From: G020348385 sp964538085
Lineage (GTDB): Bacteria; Acidobacteriota; Aminicenantia; Aminicenantales; Aminicenantaceae
Reading direction: 5' to 3'
Assembly (NCBI GenBank): GCA_964538085.1
Contig: CAZIDF010000017.1
Coordinates: 1-64,000, forward strand
DNA length: 64,000 nucleotides
Shown: piece after piece, positions 41,552 to 49,894 of the stretch
Layout: every line of letters starts with the position of its first letter
How positions within the stretch are numbered: position 1 is the first letter of the stretch
The notes under the pieces: model-generated
What the model saw: only the letters and a program-made list of their open reading frames with translations
Databases searched by the model: none
What the model was told of the DNA's origin: nothing
Position numbers and translations under genes: made by a program

Positions 41552-42913
41552 TCATCCGAGGAAAGAGATTCCCAAATCCTTTATCTTCTCCTCTATGATT
41601 TTGATGTCCAATTTGAGTTCTGCTGCCGCTTTGGGAATATCCCATTGGTGTTTGAGCAAAGCCTTGTGGATGTACTCTTTCTCGAACTGATCTTTGGCTT
41701 GACCGAGCGATTGGCTTTGTTCCACTAAGGAAATGAACTGCGTTTCCATCGGTTCGACAAGAAGCGATAGATGGGTAGATTTTATTTCACTTTCTTGGAC
41801 CATGATGACGAATCTTTCGATTACATTGATCAGCTCGCTTACATTCCCAGGCCAAGAATAGTTGATGAAGGCCTTCATCGCCTCCTTGTCCATGGTTTTT
41901 TGTTTTTTTCCATACTCTTTGACAAAATATTTCAGGAAGTGTTCGATCAGCAAGGGGATATCTTCCTTTCTTTCTCGCAAGGGCGGCATGGCCATGGGAA
42001 TGATATTGAGCTTGAAAAACAGATCTTCTCTGAATTTTGAAGCGGCGATATTTTCTCTTAGGTTTTTATGTGTGGATGCGATCAACCGAACATCTGAAGC
42101 GATGGACTCGGCCGATCCCAAGGGTTCGAACCTTTGCTCTTCGATAAAGTGCACAAGTTTGGCCTGTGTTTTGAGGCTCATTTCTCCTATTTCATCGAGA
42201 AAGAGCGAACCTCCATCGGCAAGCAGGATTTTCCCCTTTTTTCCCGGTGAAGGGCTTTCCCTGTCTTTTCCAGCATAGCCGAACAATTCGCCTTCGATAA
42301 GATCGTCTGGAATAGCAGCAGAATTTATCTGAATAAATCTTTTGTGTTTCCTCGGACTTTGTTGATGGATCAAGCGCGCGACGAGCTCTTTTCCTACTCC
42401 AGTCTCTCCGTATATCAACACGCGTCCATTGGTTGGAGCCGCTAATTCAATTTCTTTCTTTATTTTTTGGATGGCAGGGCTTTCTCCGATCAAATGGTAT
42501 TGGCCTTTTACCCTTTCCCGCAGCTGGATGTTTTCTTCTTCAAGCTTTTTCTGTCGGAGAGCATTTTTGATGGTTAAGACGACTTTTTCCAAAGATAATG
42601 GCTTTTCTAAAAAATCAAAGGCGCCCAGTTTTGTAGCCTGCACAGCTGTTGCAATGGAACCATGTCCAGAAATCATGACCACTTGAGAATTTTCTTCAGA
42701 GTTGTTTATTTTTGCAAGGACATCGAGACCGCTCATTTGTGGCAGCCAGATATCGAGAAGCACCAGGTCAAAATTTTCGTTTTTTAGAATCTCAAGACCT
42801 GCTTCTCCAGTATCTGTCGTTGTGACAGAAAACCCTTCATCCTCGAGGATACCCCTAAGGGAAGACCTTATCCCCGCTTCGTCATCGATCACAAGTATTT
42901 TGTCTTTTGTCAT
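41552..42913 (-). CDS. NtrX-like response regulator lacking GAFTGA
   Basis: A 453-residue protein with receiver domain (phosphorylated Asp54, acidic pair D10-D11, Lys in EKPLSLE), AAA+ domain (about 140-380: Walker A GETGVGKE, Walker B FLDE, arginine-finger region PLRERKEDIPLL) and a short C-terminal helix-turn-helix. In the AAA+ domain the loop that should read GAFTGA after ELFG is replaced by YAGKDRESPSPGKKGK. This loop contacts sigma-54, so it probably does not open sigma-54 promoters and may act with another sigma factor. It overlaps the sensor kinase gene by 4 bases. Confidence 0.9.
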   Translation of the reverse strand: MTKDKILVIDDEAGIRSSLRGILEDEGFSVTTTDTGEAGLEILKNENFDLVLLDIWLPQMSGLDVLAKINNSEENSQVVMISGHGSIATAVQATKLGAFDFLEKPLSLEKVVLTIKNALRQKKLEEENIQLRERVKGQYHLIGESPAIQKIKKEIELAAPTNGRVLIYGETGVGKELVARLIHQQSPRKHKRFIQINSAAIPDDLIEGELFGYAGKDRESPSPGKKGKILLADGGSLFLDEIGEMSLKTQAKLVHFIEEQRFEPLGSAESIASDVRLIASTHKNLRENIAASKFREDLFFKLNIIPMAMPPLRERKEDIPLLIEHFLKYFVKEYGKKQKTMDKEAMKAFINYSWPGNVSELINVIERFVIMVQESEIKSTHLSLLVEPMETQFISLVEQSQSLGQAKDQFEKEYIHKALLKHQWDIPKAAAELKLDIKIIEEKIKDLGISFLG

Positions 42914-45075
42914 GTCGGGATCATAATAATAAATTTTGCGCCGTGAGGCGTGTTGGCATCTACCTCGATGGAACCTTTATGCTCACTAATGACTTGATCG
43001 ACTATGGCCAACCCAAGACCAGTGCCTTTCTTTTTTGTTGAATAATGGGGATGGAATAAACGTTCTCTTTCTTTTTGCGGTATCCCGGGTCCGAAGTCAG
43101 CGATTTCGATATTTACCCGCTGCTGAATCTTATCGAATGACGTGCTAATTCGGATTTTCCCCTTTTTGTTCATTGCATCGATAGCATTGTCGATCAGGTT
43201 GATGAAAACTCGTCTAATTTGATCGGGATCTATCCTGAGCGGATTAGGAATATCAGGCGAAAATTTCTTCTCGAATTCGATTTCGGAGAAAATGCCTGTG
43301 AACAGAGAAATCGTTTGTTCGATAATCAAGTGCAGGTCAGCCGATTGAAGGCGAATGCTGGGCATACGAGCGAAATTCGAAAACTCATCAACGAGAGATT
43401 TAATCGTGCGTGCTTCTTGCACTATAGTGTTGGCGCCTTCTTCGATGATATCGTTCGATTGGCTCTTGTTCACTTTCAGATTTTTGATGATCCTTTCCGC
43501 TGATAGTTGGATCGGAGTGAGAGGATTTTTGATCTCATGGGCCACTCGTTGGGCGATCTCTTTCCAGGCCGAGATTTTTTGGGCTTTGATGAGTTGAGTC
43601 AGATTATCCAGCACGACAATCATCCCAGAAAACTCTGAGTCCGCTCTTCCCAACGGAGATAATGTCAAAGCCAGTGTGACATTCTGGGTGTCGAAATTTA
43701 TGTTCATCTCCTTGTCAGAAACTTTGTGCTTTTTCTTAAGCCCCCGTTCGATATTTTCAGCGATTTCACAATACTTGTCGTCGATGAGCACTTCCTTGTA
43801 GCTCTTGCCGATCAAATTCCTCTGATCGAGACCGAGCATATCGCGAGCTGTAGGATTGATAGTTGTGAGGACACCTTGTGCATCCAATGTGATCACGCCG
43901 GTCGTGATGTTGTTCAGAACGGTTTCGATGTATTGTTTTCTTCCCTCAAGTTCCGCTGTTTTGTGTGCGATATTAAGCTGGCTCTCGTTCAAATCTGAAA
44001 TCATCTGGTTGAAAGAATCGATCAGAATCCCGAGTTCGTCTGAAGCTGGATCTTCGACATGGACTTTCAGGTTTCCCCTGCTGACTTCTTTTGTGGCATG
44101 GGCAAGTTTTTCGATCGGCACAGTTATTCCTCGTGCGATATGGAATCCTATCCAGCTCGCTGCGAAGATGATGAGAAGAGTGATGAATATCAACGTGATG
44201 AAATAAAAAGCTTTTACCGGATTTTTCTGGATTTTCAATTGACTGTATCTCTGCACATAGGCAGAAATATTGTTGATCTTTTCTGCATAGTTTTGGGAGA
44301 GAAATTTTCCTGCAACGACCAGCACATTCTCTCCATTCGGGATATTGAACGATATTCCGCCACGGATCATTTCTCCATTACCCATTTGATCGATGCTGCT
44401 GAGCGGCTCTCCGAGAAGTGCTCTCCTGACCAGGTTTGTTTTGATATCTCTGTAGTATTGAAAAGGAAGATCGGGATTGAGATAGGTGAAAAGCTCTTCC
44501 TCGGCAACGAAAATACCGATTTCATCCAGTTTGTACTCGGTCAGTTTATTCCGGACAAACTCCATTAGCGGGAGCCTTCGGTCGAGGTCGATGAGATTTT
44601 GTGCTTGGATGGCTTCACTCAGTTGCCTGGCATAATGAAGAGTGGTCTCTTCTCCGTTGATATAAAATCCGTCGGTCAGGCCTTTGGTATCGTCTAAGAT
44701 ACGGTCGATCGGAGTTTTGAACCACGTCTCAATGTTCCGGCTTATGAGGTCGCTTGCAAAGAAGAAAAGGAGGAGAGTGGGAATAAGGGAGAGGGCGATA
44801 AAAAAGAGCAGAAGTTTTGTCTTGAAATGAGCTCCGAGGACTTTTCTTTTCCTCTCTAGATAAAGTTTAGCTAAATTTCTTCCCAGCACGAACAGCAAGA
44901 TAAGGAACATCAAAAGGACGATTATCTGCAAAGAGTTGAGAAGAATTTTCGTGAACGAAGTAGGGGAGAACTCTTGGGCTTCCCGAATTATGAATTCGAT
45001 AGTAAAAAATAAAACGATCAGAAATATGATGAACGCTGCAACGAAACGGGAGCCTTTATTCTTTGTGTCTGCCAT
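42910..45075 (-). CDS. NtrY-like sensor histidine kinase
   Basis: A 721-residue membrane kinase. It has about three N-terminal membrane helices, a periplasmic region (about 110-290), another helix, HAMP (about 315-370), PAS (375-480), a HisKA dimerisation domain with H-box RVAHEIKNPLTP and a HATPase domain with N, G1 and G2 boxes (N-L-I-D-N-A, DFGPGIP, KGTGLGLAIV). The layout is that of NtrY. It passes its phosphate to the overlapping NtrX-like regulator. The stimulus is unknown. It starts 10 bases after the RodZ-like gene. Confidence 0.92.
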   Translation of the reverse strand: MADTKNKGSRFVAAFIIFLIVLFFTIEFIIREAQEFSPTSFTKILLNSLQIIVLLMFLILLFVLGRNLAKLYLERKRKVLGAHFKTKLLLFFIALSLIPTLLLFFFASDLISRNIETWFKTPIDRILDDTKGLTDGFYINGEETTLHYARQLSEAIQAQNLIDLDRRLPLMEFVRNKLTEYKLDEIGIFVAEEELFTYLNPDLPFQYYRDIKTNLVRRALLGEPLSSIDQMGNGEMIRGGISFNIPNGENVLVVAGKFLSQNYAEKINNISAYVQRYSQLKIQKNPVKAFYFITLIFITLLIIFAASWIGFHIARGITVPIEKLAHATKEVSRGNLKVHVEDPASDELGILIDSFNQMISDLNESQLNIAHKTAELEGRKQYIETVLNNITTGVITLDAQGVLTTINPTARDMLGLDQRNLIGKSYKEVLIDDKYCEIAENIERGLKKKHKVSDKEMNINFDTQNVTLALTLSPLGRADSEFSGMIVVLDNLTQLIKAQKISAWKEIAQRVAHEIKNPLTPIQLSAERIIKNLKVNKSQSNDIIEEGANTIVQEARTIKSLVDEFSNFARMPSIRLQSADLHLIIEQTISLFTGIFSEIEFEKKFSPDIPNPLRIDPDQIRRVFINLIDNAIDAMNKKGKIRISTSFDKIQQRVNIEIADFGPGIPQKERERLFHPHYSTKKKGTGLGLAIVDQVISEHKGSIEVDANTPHGAKFIIMIPT

Positions 45076-45085
45076 ACCTATAATT

Positions 45086-45865
45086 TCAGGATTCTTCTTC
45101 CTTGACTATAAAATCTTCGAAGTTTTCCAATGTAATCTGGATGTCTCTTTTAACAGCTCCTGCTTCTCCGAATTTTTTTCCGGGTTGGCCATTGATGGTA
45201 TATTGGACACCTCCTGCGTTTCCGATATGGATAAGTAACTCTTGGAGTGCTTTGAACTGGAGGCGATCCCCTGGATACTTGATCCCACTGTCTACCATTT
45301 CCTGATCGGCAAAAATTTCCAGCCACGTTTCCTGTTGAACGAGGATTTCAATATTCAATTCTTGTGGTTTGGTTTCTGGTTCTTCCTGAGCGACAGGAGG
45401 CGGGGGCAATGGTTTTTCTTGTGTCTCTTGAATGGTCGGCTGGATTTTCATCGTGTTATTTGAGGGATCCTTTTCCTTCCGGAGTGCAAAGTACATGACG
45501 ATGATAAGTACGATTACAGCCAATACCATCAATGCGAAAATCCAGGAGATTTTTTTCTCTTTTGGACCAGAATCAGGACTTTCTCTTGTTTCAATCCTTT
45601 TACCGCCATCTGGGATCTCTTTAATTTCCTGGTTTTGCAGACTTTCAATATAGGTGTTCAAGGCACTTTGTTCATCCAAGCCCAGATATTTTGCGTACGT
45701 GCGGATTATGCCTCTTGTAAAGAATTGCTCGGGCAGCAAGTCGAACCGGTCTTCCTCTAAAGCGCGCAAAAATCTCAGGTTGATTTTTGTCGATTCGGCG
45801 ATTTCTTTCAGAGAAATCCCCCGAAGTTCTCGTTCTCTCTTAAGTTCCTGCCCGATGGAAGCCAT
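45086..45865 (-). CDS. RodZ-like helix-turn-helix membrane protein
   Basis: A 259-residue protein with an N-terminal Cro/C1-type helix-turn-helix (residues about 4-70; LKEIAESTKINLRFLRALEEDRF), a single membrane helix (about 113-133), a proline-rich linker (PPPPVA) and a C-terminal DUF4115 beta domain (about 170-250; E-I-F-A-D-Q-E, YPGDRLQF, GNAGGVQYTINGQPG). This is the RodZ/cytoskeletal-protein layout that links MreB to the envelope. It is placed before the NtrYX genes, probably as the first gene of the operon. Confidence 0.88.
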   Translation of the reverse strand: MASIGQELKRERELRGISLKEIAESTKINLRFLRALEEDRFDLLPEQFFTRGIIRTYAKYLGLDEQSALNTYIESLQNQEIKEIPDGGKRIETRESPDSGPKEKKISWIFALMVLAVIVLIIVMYFALRKEKDPSNNTMKIQPTIQETQEKPLPPPPVAQEEPETKPQELNIEILVQQETWLEIFADQEMVDSGIKYPGDRLQFKALQELLIHIGNAGGVQYTINGQPGKKFGEAGAVKRDIQITLENFEDFIVKEEES

Positions 45866-45994
45866 TTTATCGAATTGTAGGATAAGAGGCCTCTAAAGTC
45901 AATCTTTGCAGCCTTTTCTGACCCTGGAGAATCACCCAACAGGCTTTACGCGCTGTCTACTTCTGTATATATTTAACTTGAAATATCCACAAAC

Positions 45995-46648
45995 ATGAAT
46001 TTTGATTTGAAGAAAGCGGCTAATGTCCAACGGAGATTGGCTTCTCATCTTGTCTTGAAACAAGATGTCCGGAATATCACGCACATCGCTGGCGCAGATT
46101 TTAGCTATCAAAATGAAAAAGGACTTATAGGGGCTATTATCGTCGTCCAAAAATATCCAGAGTTTGAGATTGTCGAGATCGCTGAAGAAGTTCGAGAAGT
46201 CAGGATTCCTTATATTCCAGGATTCTTGAATTTCCGTGAGGGGGTTCCTTTTATTAGAGCCTTCCGAAAATTGAAAAGAAAGCCCGATGTCACGTTGATA
46301 GATGGAAATGGGATTGCCCATCCAAGGAAGATGGGATTGGCCTCTTATGTAGGCGTCGTTTTGGATATTCCGACCATCGGATGCGCTAAGTCTCCTTTTT
46401 TCTCGTTTGTTCCTCCGGCAGATAAAAGAGGTGCATTCAGCTCTTATAAGGACCGCAATAATGAGATGGTTGGATTTTGTTTGCGGACAAGAACGGCTGT
46501 AAAACCAGTTTTCGTTTCCCCAGGCCACAGGGTAAACTTTGCTTCTTCGTGCAACATTGTACTGGCGTGCTCCAGATTTAGAATACCTGAGCCGATAAGA
46601 ATCGCTCATAACAAGTCTAAGGAGTTATTTTCTGGACCTAAGATCTAA
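45995..46648 (+). CDS. nfi: endonuclease V (deoxyinosine 3' endonuclease)
   Basis: A 217-residue DNA repair enzyme that cuts one base 3' of deoxyinosine and related lesions. The family motifs are present: GADFSY with the metal-binding Asp, the wedge segment IPYIPGFLNFREGVPF, LIDGNGIAHPRKMGLASYVGVVLD with catalytic Asp and His, and GCAKSPF. The length is typical. Convergent with ftsX, overlapping by 4 bases; divergent from the RodZ-like gene across 129 bases. Confidence 0.96.
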   Translation: MNFDLKKAANVQRRLASHLVLKQDVRNITHIAGADFSYQNEKGLIGAIIVVQKYPEFEIVEIAEEVREVRIPYIPGFLNFREGVPFIRAFRKLKRKPDVTLIDGNGIAHPRKMGLASYVGVVLDIPTIGCAKSPFFSFVPPADKRGAFSSYKDRNNEMVGFCLRTRTAVKPVFVSPGHRVNFASSCNIVLACSRFRIPEPIRIAHNKSKELFSGPKI

Positions 46649-47544
46649 GATTTTAGGAATTTAGCGATAGAGCTAAGGCTGCCGAACAATCCGATTATGG
46701 CTCCTGAGAGAATGAGTGCAAAGCTCTGGGAAAATGTGAGATAACGAAAATTTATCAACTCCTTCAGGATGCCTAATGAGGAACCGAGATAGACAGGAAA
46801 TAATTTTATCACGATAAACAGAAGCAGGAGAGAGAGCAGTCCTCCAAGGGCACCGAGGATAATCCCTTCTGTTAGAAATGGGATTCTGATGAACACATTC
46901 GTTCCTCCCACGAAGCGGAGTATTTCTATCTCGTCTTTTCTAGCGATAACATTGAGCTTGATGACATTGGATACGATGAAGAATGAGGCCAGAATAAGAA
47001 TACCACCCAGAAAAAAACCGATGGCTCTAGCCAACCGGCTGAGGGAGTTCATCTTTTCTACCCAGTCTCTGTTGAATTGGACATCCTCGATTCCTTTCAT
47101 CTTCTTCATCTTATCGATAAAAGGTTGTGCATCTTCATATGTGAGATCTTTTTCACGGAGAGTGATTTCATACGAGGAAGGAAAAGGATTTATCTTGAGA
47201 TTCTCAACGATCCCCTGGAGATCTGGAAATTTTACCAAAAATTTTTCCATCGCCTCTTCTGAATCAACGAATTGAATGTTCTGCACGAGAGATGAATTAT
47301 CCAGTTCCTGGGTTATTGCTTCTCTATCAATCGGTGATATGTCATTTTTCAGGAAAAAAACGACTGCCATGTCTTGAGAAAGCTGTTGAGCTGTGTACCG
47401 GAGATTATTCGAGAGAGAGACAAAAATCCCGACGATAAGGAAGGACAAACATATGATCGTGACAGAGAAAACATTCCGGGCTCTATATTGCCAGAGATTG
47501 TTCAAGGTCTCTCTCTGGAAATGTTTGAACTTCTGTGTGATCAA
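46645..47544 (-). CDS. ftsX: cell division protein FtsX
   Basis: A 299-residue membrane protein with an N-terminal cytosolic tail and helix (about 25-45), a periplasmic loop (50-165), and three more helices (about 175-200, 225-250, 270-295) in the FtsX/permease fold. With FtsE it activates cell-wall hydrolases at the septum. The start is a TTG (47544) overlapping the FtsE stop as TTGA, with GAGAGGA 7 bases upstream; no ATG near it fits. Confidence 0.93.
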   Translation of the reverse strand: MITQKFKHFQRETLNNLWQYRARNVFSVTIICLSFLIVGIFVSLSNNLRYTAQQLSQDMAVVFFLKNDISPIDREAITQELDNSSLVQNIQFVDSEEAMEKFLVKFPDLQGIVENLKINPFPSSYEITLREKDLTYEDAQPFIDKMKKMKGIEDVQFNRDWVEKMNSLSRLARAIGFFLGGILILASFFIVSNVIKLNVIARKDEIEILRFVGGTNVFIRIPFLTEGIILGALGGLLSLLLLFIVIKLFPVYLGSSLGILKELINFRYLTFSQSFALILSGAIIGLFGSLSSIAKFLKS

Positions 47545-48206
47545 ATGTTTTCCTCTCTCAAGAGCTTTCCCTTGTACAAAAAAACGATTTTTTTGCCGAA
47601 ATGCCTGATCAATTCTCTATCATGCGTGCAAATGATGACGGTAGCTCCTTTTCTATTTATCTCTGAAAATAGGCTCATGATTTCGAAGGCGAGCTCGGTG
47701 TCCAGATTTCCAGTGGGCTCGTCAGCAAGAATGATATTGGGATTGTTCACCACAGCTCTTGCGATCGCGACTCTTTGCTGTTCACCGTAAGAAAGATGGG
47801 AGGGGTATTCCCACATCTTGTGATTAAGATTGACCATCCGAAGCGCATTGAAAACCCTGCGCCTCAATTCCTTCCTCGGATAACCGAGAACTTGGAGAAC
47901 GACGGCCACATTGTCGAATACCCTTTTATGAAAAAGGAGGCGAAAATCCTGAAACACAATTCCCATAGTGCGCCTCAGCCTGAAAATCTTGTGGTCGGAG
48001 ATACGCAATATGTTTCTTCCATCCACGACGATCTGGCCGTGAGTAGGGAAGATTTCTCGGAATATGATCTTGAGAAGTGTGGATTTTCCAGAACCACTGG
48101 GTCCAGTCACGAAACAAAAATCTCCCTGGTTGACCTTTAATGTGACATCCTTCAAAGCCCAGTCCGGTTTCTGGTATTGTTTCCAAATATGATAAAGTTC
48201 GATCAT
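47541..48206 (-). CDS. ftsE: cell division ATP-binding protein FtsE
   Basis: A 221-residue ABC-type ATPase with Walker A GPSGSGKST, Q-loop VFQDFRLLFHK, signature LSYGEQQRVAIARA, Walker B IILADEPTGNLD and the switch His in CTHDREL. It starts at ATG 48206. It partners the membrane protein FtsX encoded directly downstream, with translational coupling at the junction. Confidence 0.95.
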   Translation of the reverse strand: MIELYHIWKQYQKPDWALKDVTLKVNQGDFCFVTGPSGSGKSTLLKIIFREIFPTHGQIVVDGRNILRISDHKIFRLRRTMGIVFQDFRLLFHKRVFDNVAVVLQVLGYPRKELRRRVFNALRMVNLNHKMWEYPSHLSYGEQQRVAIARAVVNNPNIILADEPTGNLDTELAFEIMSLFSEINRKGATVIICTHDRELIRHFGKKIVFLYKGKLLREENI

Positions 48207-48268
48207 CAGTTGAGGGAAGATTATAGCACAATAAATGATGGATTCGACATTTTAATGAATAGTCCAGA

Positions 48269-48448
48269 TTAGGAGATGAAAAGATACATGAACCACCCGA
48301 ACAACAGAGCTCCGACCACCATGATCAGAAACAGAGAAACAAAGTAGCGAATTTGCGCTTTTCTCTCGCGTCTGCGGATAATGGCTAGAACGATACAAAC
48401 AAAAAATGCATAGATAATAAGCGAGAATAGGTGGCTTTTTAGAATCAT
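48269..48448 (-). CDS. 59-residue two-helix membrane protein
   Basis: A short ORF whose ATG overlaps the stop of the gene before it (ATGA), with predicted helices at about residues 7-24 and 35-58 around a basic loop (RRRERKAQ). No family recognised; its size and position suggest a co-expressed partner of the membrane protein encoded by the gene before it. It lies 62 bases upstream of ftsE on the same strand. A longer overlapping frame (48252-48479) has no membrane character and is less likely. Confidence 0.55.
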   Translation of the reverse strand: MILKSHLFSLIIYAFFVCIVLAIIRRRERKAQIRYFVSLFLIMVVGALLFGWFMYLFIS

Positions 48449-48813
48449 GTCTTTTTTTCCAAAGCAATGTCGAATGCATCCAAAGCCACCAGGTAGTTCA
48501 AAAGGCCTGCTCCTGCTATGTAGGCTGTCCCAAATTCAAAGGTTGAACTTTTTAGATTGCCTATGCCAAGCGCAAGGGTTTTTGACAGAAAATAATAGAG
48601 TCCTATCCCTAAATCCGAAAAAAAACCGAGGATCGTCAGAGGATTTTCTGTCTGGAATGAGTATATTCTGCCTTCAAGAATTAGACCGAGAGCGAACATA
48701 GCGGTGATGCATAAAAAAAATATGAGTCCTCTCCAATATTTTTTTAAGACAATATGACCCAGTCCAGGAAGAATCCATCCTAGAATCATGCACGCGATTG
48801 ATTTGACTTTCAT
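48445..48813 (-). CDS. small multi-helix membrane protein (DUF6677-like)
   Basis: A 122-residue protein with three to four hydrophobic segments. The N-terminus, MKVKSIACMILGWILPGLGH followed by KKYWRGL, resembles small membrane proteins that begin with a 'A-x-x-L-(S/G)-W-(x)-x-P-G-(L/A)-G-H-(x)-Y/L' motif, including DUF6677 and TM2-like families. Start chosen at ATG 48813 because the frame above it is not membrane-like. It is coupled to the 59-residue ORF after it. Function unknown. Confidence 0.65.
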   Translation of the reverse strand: MKVKSIACMILGWILPGLGHIVLKKYWRGLIFFLCITAMFALGLILEGRIYSFQTENPLTILGFFSDLGIGLYYFLSKTLALGIGNLKSSTFEFGTAYIAGAGLLNYLVALDAFDIALEKKT

Positions 48814-49077
48814 TTTTGAATAGAAATGATAATAGAAATGACAAATCAAATCAAGAACTAAATAGGAAAGCATCTCTGCTCGACTCCCCGAGGCCTTCTT
48901 CTTCAGCTTGCCAGTCTGGTACCTTCTGTTGCAAGAATTGGGGAAGTTATGGGGATGTTTCTTACTATTATCAATGAATTTATTGCATGTCCAAAGGAGA
49001 TTCATTATAATGATTAATCGTTTTTGGAGGGTGACTAAGCCCATTGCAGAAAAATTATTTACCGAAGGAGGAATCTT

Positions 49078-49197
49078 ATGGCCGAAGAAGGAAAAACCTA
49101 TGTCTGCCATCTGTGCGGTCAAGAGGTGATTGTTACAAAATCGGGTGTAGGAACACTGGTTTGTTGTGATCAGCCTATGGAAATAAAAGAAGAATAA
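49078..49197 (+). CDS. desulforedoxin-like iron protein
   Basis: A 39-residue protein with the desulforedoxin spacing C10-x2-C13-x15-C29-C30, an FeS4 centre that also forms the N-domain of desulfoferrodoxin (superoxide reductase). The superoxide-reducing C-domain is absent, so it is a stand-alone desulforedoxin, probably dimeric and electron-carrying. GAAGGAGG lies just before the ATG. First of four genes of an oxygen-defence cluster on this strand. About 264 bases above it (48814-49077) hold no gene I can support. Confidence 0.8.
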   Translation: MAEEGKTYVCHLCGQEVIVTKSGVGTLVCCDQPMEIKEE

Positions 49198-49220
49198 ATG
49201 GATAAAGCAAGGAGAACAAT

Positions 49221-49673
49221 ATGGATTTAAGAAATTATGAAGACATCATAAAGTTTGCGATAAGCAGAGAAGAAGCGGCCATCGATGCTTATGGCGACAT
49301 GAGCGAAAAGACAAAAACTCCCGGATTGCGAGAACTTCTTCTCGAACTTCAAGGAGAAGAAGAAAATCATAAAAAACTCCTCGAGGATATTTCTGATGAG
49401 CAAATCGCTTCGTTCAAGTTAGAAGAAGTCATCGACTTGAAAATATCCGATTTTTTGACAGAAGAACCTCCAAGTGAGGATATGAGCTTCCAAGATCTTC
49501 TAATCTTAGCCGCGAAAAAAGAGCATGAAGCCGTGGAGCTTTACACAAAACTTAAGGAAAATTCCGATAACGAAGACTTGAAGAAATTGTTCGAATTCCT
49601 GATTACACAAGAGAAGTCTCATAAACTGAAACTGGAGACAGAATACGAAAAACATGTACTCGAGGACGATTGA
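49221..49673 (+). CDS. rubrerythrin-like ferritin-fold protein
   Basis: A 150-residue four-helix protein with two E-x-x-H metal motifs (about EEENHKK and TQEKSHKLKL) and further Glu residues in SREEAAIDAYG and AKKEHEAVELY. These are the di-iron ligands of rubrerythrins. There is no rubredoxin domain, so electrons would come from the separate rubredoxin encoded next. Rubrerythrins reduce peroxide in anaerobes. It starts 23 bases after the desulforedoxin gene, with AAGGAG upstream. Confidence 0.85.
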   Translation: MDLRNYEDIIKFAISREEAAIDAYGDMSEKTKTPGLRELLLELQGEEENHKKLLEDISDEQIASFKLEEVIDLKISDFLTEEPPSEDMSFQDLLILAAKKEHEAVELYTKLKENSDNEDLKKLFEFLITQEKSHKLKLETEYEKHVLEDD

Positions 49674-49712
49674 TTCATCCGAACTTTTTGACGAGATTTT
49701 AAGGAGAGAAAA

Positions 49713-49874
49713 ATGGAAAAATGGGAATGCACAGCATGTGGTTACATCTATGACCCGGAAAAAGGCGACCCAGACAGCGGGATCGAACCCGGAACAGCTT
49801 TTGAAGATCTCCCCGACGATTGGGTTTGCCCTCAGTGTGGAGTCGCGAAAGAATATTTCCAGAAGATGAATTGA
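49713..49874 (+). CDS. rubredoxin
   Basis: A 53-residue electron carrier with the rubredoxin FeS4 site C6-x2-C9 ... C39-x2-C42, plus the conserved W-x-C-x-x-C-G-Y-x-Y-D-P and DLPDDWVCPQCG. It links the reductase encoded next to the peroxide-reducing rubrerythrin-like protein. AAGGAG precedes the ATG. Confidence 0.95.
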   Translation: MEKWECTACGYIYDPEKGDPDSGIEPGTAFEDLPDDWVCPQCGVAKEYFQKMN

Positions 49875-49894
49875 CAGGACTTAGAGATCGAGGC

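Noticed and set aside
48252..48479. 75-codon minus-strand ORF
   Set aside because: Mostly overlaps the 59-residue membrane ORF in another frame; no ribosome site and no membrane or domain pattern.
48814..49077. Possible gene or tRNA in the gap before desulforedoxin
   Set aside because: No cloverleaf and no credible reading frame; the frame extending from the downstream minus-strand membrane gene has no start signal.
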